A DNA stretch of 64,000 bases from contig NZ_CABGGS010000044.1 of assembly GCF_902158555.1 (NCBI RefSeq), positions 62,001 through 126,000 on the forward strand, written 5' to 3'. Below, piece after piece: positions 60,437 to 64,000 of the stretch. The position numbers were made by a program, and so were the translations under genes. Below the pieces are notes generated by a model, which was given only the letters and a program-made list of their open reading frames with translations, ran no database searches and was not told where the DNA came from. This DNA comes from Klebsiella spallanzanii (GTDB lineage Bacteria; Pseudomonadota; Gammaproteobacteria; Enterobacterales; Enterobacteriaceae). Each line of letters starts with the position of its first letter. Position 1 is the stretch's first letter.

Positions 60437-62781
60437 AAGTTAAGTTTCAGCGAGCCGATAAAGGTACGCTCCTGGCCAGGATAACAGCTGGTATCGCCAT
60501 CGCAGGTACCAACATAGTGGTGATCGAGCAGGTTCTGGATGTTGAAGCCGACCTGAATATTTTTGTTCACCTGATATTTCACCCCGGCGTCAACCAGAGT
60601 GAAGTTCTTCACCGGGACCGTGTTAGCGTTATCGCCGTACAGGCTACCAACATAGCGCACGCCGGTGCTGATCATCAGTCCGTCAAGCAGACCTTGATGA
60701 AAGCCGTAGTTCATCCAGGCGGAGGCCATATGCTTCGGAACGTTGGCTTGCTGCTTGCCCTCATCGCCATTGTTGCTTTTAGTGATTTCAGCATCGGTCC
60801 AGGTATATGAAGCCAGTGCGTCGATATTTTCCGTTAGCTGCGCCTGGGTTTCCCATTCAATACCGCGTGAACGAACTTCCCCGGATGCGACCTGATAGCC
60901 GGTGGCGACGCCGTTGACGATTTCGTTGGTCAGCACGTTAGTTTTGGTGATTTCAAAGGCGGCCAGCGTCATCAGCAGGTTGCTGTGCGGCTGATACTTC
61001 ACGCCAACTTCATACTGATGGGCTTTGCTGGGATCGAAGGTTCGGTTCTGACTATCGGTCCCGCTATTGGGAACAAACGACTCAGCGTAGCTGACATAAG
61101 GCGCCAGTCCGTTTCCGGCGAGATAGGTTATCCCCGCACGCCCGGTCCACGCATCTTTATCAATCCATGATGTGGTCTCTGTCAGGTTATTGTGCGTGCG
61201 CATGCTGACATCGTCATGGCGTCCGCCCAGCGTCAGCAACCACTGCTCGGTCAGATGAATTTGATCCTGTAGATACAGACCAAGCTGCGCGGTGGTCTGA
61301 TCGTTATTGTTCAGGGCGTAGGTCGGATCGGGAATATCAACGCCATAGACCGGATTATTAATATTGAGCGGCGGGGCAACGGCGCCAAAACGCTTGGCGT
61401 TGCCTTCCAGCCAGCTGTAATCCACCCCCGCCAGCAGCGTGTGCTTCACGGCAGCGGTGGCGAAATCCATTTGTAACTGGTTATCAACGTTGAAGGCCTG
61501 CATATGTTCATCGAAACGTACGGCGTTACGTGTCAGCGTTCCGGTCGTGAAATTCGGGTTCCCCGGCAGCAGGTTATTGAGGATGGTATCCGTTTGCCCA
61601 AAGCGCAGGTTCTGACGGAACTGAAGACCTTCGGTCAGCTGCTGGCTGAATTCGTAGCCGACGGTAAATTGCTCCTGGCGAAAACGGTTGTAGCTATAGT
61701 CACCCAGCAGCGTGTCGGTAGTTTTGCCTCCTGGCTTCGTCAGTACGGCGATGGTCCCGCCGGAGGTATCGCGCAGATAATCAGCGCGCAGGGTCAGGCT
61801 GGTATCGGCAGAGGGGAGCCAGGTCAGCGTCGGGGCGAGATACAGGCGATTGTCTTCGACGTGCGGGCCATCGCGATATTGAAACTGAGTATCGCTATCG
61901 CGGGCGAGGCCGATGACCCGGTATAGCCACTGGCCGTCTTCATCGAGCTTATCGCTTAAATCAAACTGCGCCTGGCGACGGTTGAAATTTCCCAGTTGGA
62001 CTTCAATTTCATGCACGCCGCGCGCGTCCGGCATTTTGCTGACGCGATTAACGATACCGCCGGCATCGCCAAGGCCAAAAAGGGTAGATGAGGGGCCGCG
62101 CACGATATCAATACGCTCAAGGGCATAGGGTTCAGTACGGAAATAGCTGTAACTATTATTCAACTGACGCAGGCCGTCGCGGTAATCATTGGTGGTCAGA
62201 GCGTTAAAGCCGCGAATATAAATCCAGTCATAACCCTTCGGGTCGACGCCGTAGGTTTCTGTTTTTACGCCCGGCACGTAGCGCAGCGCTTCGGTGACGC
62301 TCTGCACGTTCTGTCTATCCAGCTGTTGGCGAGTGATCACCGACACGGATTGCGGTACTTCCAGCAGTGGTGTATCCGTTTTGGTGCCGCTGGTGGTTTG
62401 CTGCGCTACCGTGGAGGAGGCGTTCAGGCCGCCGGTCACGGTAAGCGTCTCTTCACCGGCTGCGGCGGGAACCACTGATACGGTATCACCGTTGAGCTTC
62501 CAGCTCAGTCCGCTACCGGAAAGCAGCTGGCCTAGCGCGCTTTCCAGAGTCATTGTGCCTGAAACTGCCGGCGCGGTTTTTCCGGCAAGGTTTACCGGTG
62601 CGGCGATAAGCTGAACGTTAGCTTGTCTTGCCAGCTGATTTAACGACGAGGCCAGTGATTGTGAGGGTAGCGAAAGCGAGAGCGTTGTCGCTGCGTAAAC
62701 GCTGGATACGGGCAGCGCTGCCGCCAGCGCCAGGGCGATATGCTGAGTGCGAAATGCACGCAAAACGGAAAAGACAGCCAT
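60433..62781 (-). CDS. TonB-dependent siderophore receptor with signalling domain
   Basis: A 782-residue outer-membrane receptor of the FhuA/FpvA class. A signal peptide (to about residue 30) is followed by an N-terminal STN signalling domain (LNQLARQANVQLIAAPVNLA), a TonB box region (EETLTVTGG), the plug (SVSVITRQQLDRQNVQSVTE; RGPSSTLFGLGDAGGIVNRV) and a 22-strand barrel ending in the C-terminal Phe. The STN domain is what talks to the FecR-like protein encoded next to it. Ligand unknown; the FhuB/FhuD partners suggest a hydroxamate. Confidence 0.92.
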   Translation of the reverse strand: MAVFSVLRAFRTQHIALALAAALPVSSVYAATTLSLSLPSQSLASSLNQLARQANVQLIAAPVNLAGKTAPAVSGTMTLESALGQLLSGSGLSWKLNGDTVSVVPAAAGEETLTVTGGLNASSTVAQQTTSGTKTDTPLLEVPQSVSVITRQQLDRQNVQSVTEALRYVPGVKTETYGVDPKGYDWIYIRGFNALTTNDYRDGLRQLNNSYSYFRTEPYALERIDIVRGPSSTLFGLGDAGGIVNRVSKMPDARGVHEIEVQLGNFNRRQAQFDLSDKLDEDGQWLYRVIGLARDSDTQFQYRDGPHVEDNRLYLAPTLTWLPSADTSLTLRADYLRDTSGGTIAVLTKPGGKTTDTLLGDYSYNRFRQEQFTVGYEFSQQLTEGLQFRQNLRFGQTDTILNNLLPGNPNFTTGTLTRNAVRFDEHMQAFNVDNQLQMDFATAAVKHTLLAGVDYSWLEGNAKRFGAVAPPLNINNPVYGVDIPDPTYALNNNDQTTAQLGLYLQDQIHLTEQWLLTLGGRHDDVSMRTHNNLTETTSWIDKDAWTGRAGITYLAGNGLAPYVSYAESFVPNSGTDSQNRTFDPSKAHQYEVGVKYQPHSNLLMTLAAFEITKTNVLTNEIVNGVATGYQVASGEVRSRGIEWETQAQLTENIDALASYTWTDAEITKSNNGDEGKQQANVPKHMASAWMNYGFHQGLLDGLMISTGVRYVGSLYGDNANTVPVKNFTLVDAGVKYQVNKNIQVGFNIQNLLDHHYVGTCDGDTSCYPGQERTFIGSLKLNF

Positions 62782-62801
62782 TCTTGATCCCCAGAATTAT
62801 A

Positions 62802-62820
62802 ACGAATAATAATCATTCTC
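62802..62820. promoter_or_regulatory. Fur box upstream of the receptor gene
   Basis: GAATAATAATCATTCTC matches the 19-bp Fur consensus at 14 positions with an intact ATAATCATT core, 20 bases before the receptor start. Iron repression is inferred. Confidence 0.6.
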
Positions 62821-62860
62821 TTCTGAAGACGGGACGCGAGGGAAAACCCTGACGTCTTTT

Positions 62861-63898
62861 TTAATTATTTTTTTGCGCTGCGTTAAGTAAAAAAATAGTG
62901 GATTGATTTTCAACGTTTTTTATTTTTACCGGCAGCACGCGCGGCAGCGCTTTGGCAAAGCTCTCAACTCGACTGGTGTCAAAACTGCCGCTGACCCGCA
63001 GGGCCGCAACGGCGGGAGAGTCCAGTTTTAGGGGAACGTCGGTGTAACGGGCAAATTCCGCCAGCGCCATATCCAGCCTGGTGTCATCCAGTACAATGCG
63101 CTCTTCGCGCCAGGCGGCAATGCTTTCCGTTGGCAACATCGTCTGCGAAACTAACTGACCCTGCTTATCGCTGATTGCCCGTTGTGAGGCGCGAAGAACG
63201 GCCAGGTGACGACCTGCCTGAGGAAGATGCAGATGCTGCATGGCGCGCCACCAGTAATTTTGCCAGCTGCTGCGTGGACCAACGCGCACCGCCCCAGTGC
63301 TGACGGCGACTTCGGTTCCTTCACCGCTCATGGTGTGTGGCAGATAGCGTACGCTGAATTCGGTACCGACAACGGTGACCCGCGTCGGCCCGCTCTGTAC
63401 CTCAAAAGGCTGCTGCGGATTGTGAGCCACTTTAAAGAAAGCCTGGCCCTGCGGCATCACCACTTCCCGGCGATGGGCAAAGTAGCGTACGGTTAGCTGC
63501 GTACCGGCGTCCAGAGAGAGGGTGCTGCCGTCCGGAAGCTCCACCGTGCGTATTTCTCCGCGCCCTGTGTGCCAGCTGGCGCTATAGACCGGCGAGGCAA
63601 ACTCGTCGCGTAAAGGAAAAAAGAGGAGAGTCGCCAGCACCAGCAGCGCGCATCCCCATACGACAGGACGCCAGATGATGCGGCGGCCGGTTGTCGGGCG
63701 CAGATGGGCAACCGCGCTGGCAGGAATTTCCGCCATTTCATGCCAAAGGGGACGCAGTGCCTCATATTCAACGCGATGAGCTGGAGTCTGTAACCAGATT
63801 TGAAAGCTGTCCTGTTCATCCCGGGTCAGCCCCTCCTGCTGGCGGAGCAGCCAGCGGACAGCCTGTTCAGCAATGGCTTGCTTGTCATGATGTGTCAT
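62861..63898 (-). CDS. FecR-like anti-sigma/sigma regulator
   Basis: A 345-residue inner-membrane protein that relays receptor occupancy to a FecI-type sigma factor. It has an N-terminal cytosolic FecR_N/DUF4880 domain (AEQAVRWLLRQQEGL, FQIWLQTPAHRVEYEALRPLW), a membrane helix near residues 74-91 (VVWGCALLVLATLLFFPL) and a periplasmic FecR domain (LPDGSTLSLDAGTQLTVRYF) with a C-terminal STN-like segment. Its ATG overlaps the stop of the FecI gene. Confidence 0.92.
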   Translation of the reverse strand: MTHHDKQAIAEQAVRWLLRQQEGLTRDEQDSFQIWLQTPAHRVEYEALRPLWHEMAEIPASAVAHLRPTTGRRIIWRPVVWGCALLVLATLLFFPLRDEFASPVYSASWHTGRGEIRTVELPDGSTLSLDAGTQLTVRYFAHRREVVMPQGQAFFKVAHNPQQPFEVQSGPTRVTVVGTEFSVRYLPHTMSGEGTEVAVSTGAVRVGPRSSWQNYWWRAMQHLHLPQAGRHLAVLRASQRAISDKQGQLVSQTMLPTESIAAWREERIVLDDTRLDMALAEFARYTDVPLKLDSPAVAALRVSGSFDTSRVESFAKALPRVLPVKIKNVENQSTIFLLNAAQKNN

Positions 63899-64000
63899 TG
63901 GGACTTCCTTGCAGGCTGCTCTTCACACCAGCCATCGCGACAGGCGCGGCAGGCCAGCATGGCGCGAATGATATGTTTTTCTACCATATTGGTTGAAATC
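63895..64000 (-). CDS. FecI-type sigma factor, C-terminal part (cut by window end)
   Basis: The last 34 codons of an ECF sigma factor of the FecI group: ISTNMVEKHIIRAMLACRAC is the sigma region 4 recognition helix typical of FecI, and the short Cys/Arg-rich tail (CRDGWCEEQPARKSQ) ends at a TGA overlapping the FecR start. The gene continues beyond the window. It should direct transcription of the receptor operon. Confidence 0.88.
   Translation of the reverse strand, partial: ISTNMVEKHIIRAMLACRACRDGWCEEQPARKSQ

Overview
The window is enterobacterial chromosome. The flank at 54.2-64 kb (tRNA-Asn, nac, cbl, ldtA, then an iron-uptake operon) has the Klebsiella/Enterobacter/Citrobacter gene order, but I cannot fix the genus. 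Most of the window, about 2.48-54.2 kb, reads as one integrative and conjugative element (ICE) in the 3' end of tRNA-Asn. The evidence is a P4-type integrase beside an intact tRNA-Asn, a 17-bp core (TTGGCTCCTCTGACTGG) at the tRNA end, a 16-bp match at 2478-2493, and a complete transfer module between them.

Left edge (1-2.8 kb): a HigBA-type and a ChpS/ChpB (MazEF-type) toxin-antitoxin pair, interleaved with three diverged copies of an attachment-site module. Two copies still carry the tRNA-Asn terminator hairpin, so this looks like an accretion zone of successive tRNA-Asn insertions.

Defence block (3.1-18.2 kb, AT-rich): a three-gene ABC-3C system (HNH effector, small middle component, DUF2326 ATPase); convergent to it a four-gene Druantia-like operon (DruA with DUF4338, a 941-aa and a 354-aa protein, and an 1846-aa DEAH helicase with DUF1998); then the RnlA/RnlB toxin-antitoxin pair. 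A tract of twelve AAACCCC heptamers follows.

Transfer block (19.0-35.5 kb): antirestriction ArdC between two large hairpins; a MOBC relaxase (MobC) with its coupling protein (MobB), as in CloDF13 and the ICEKp family; a highly structured non-coding stretch that is the best oriT candidate; and a VirB1-VirB11 type IV secretion operon with a VirB3-VirB4 fusion, a 46-aa VirB7, an EexN-like lipoprotein and a TrbM-like protein. DUF2857, TraR/DksA-like and AlpA-type genes lie upstream of it. A gene interrupted at an A8 run ends the block.

Cargo block (37-52.2 kb): a DUF1360-like/Rrf2 gene pair present twice, once with a decayed Rrf2 gene. The copies flank about 9 kb of small oxidoreductase genes (YCII, NmrA-like, flavin reductase, three SDRs), with LysR or AraC genes divergent from them. 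An RND efflux pair (membrane fusion protein and MexF/OqxB-like permease) follows. A 29-bp dyad operator recurs upstream of both DUF1360 genes and of the pump, suggesting that the ICE-borne Rrf2 protein controls all three.

Right flank (54.2-64 kb): nac with a textbook sigma54 promoter and NtrC site, cbl, ldtA, and a FecI-FecR-TonB receptor-FhuD-FhuB-like iron-uptake operon without an adjacent ATPase gene. The FecI gene is cut by the window end.
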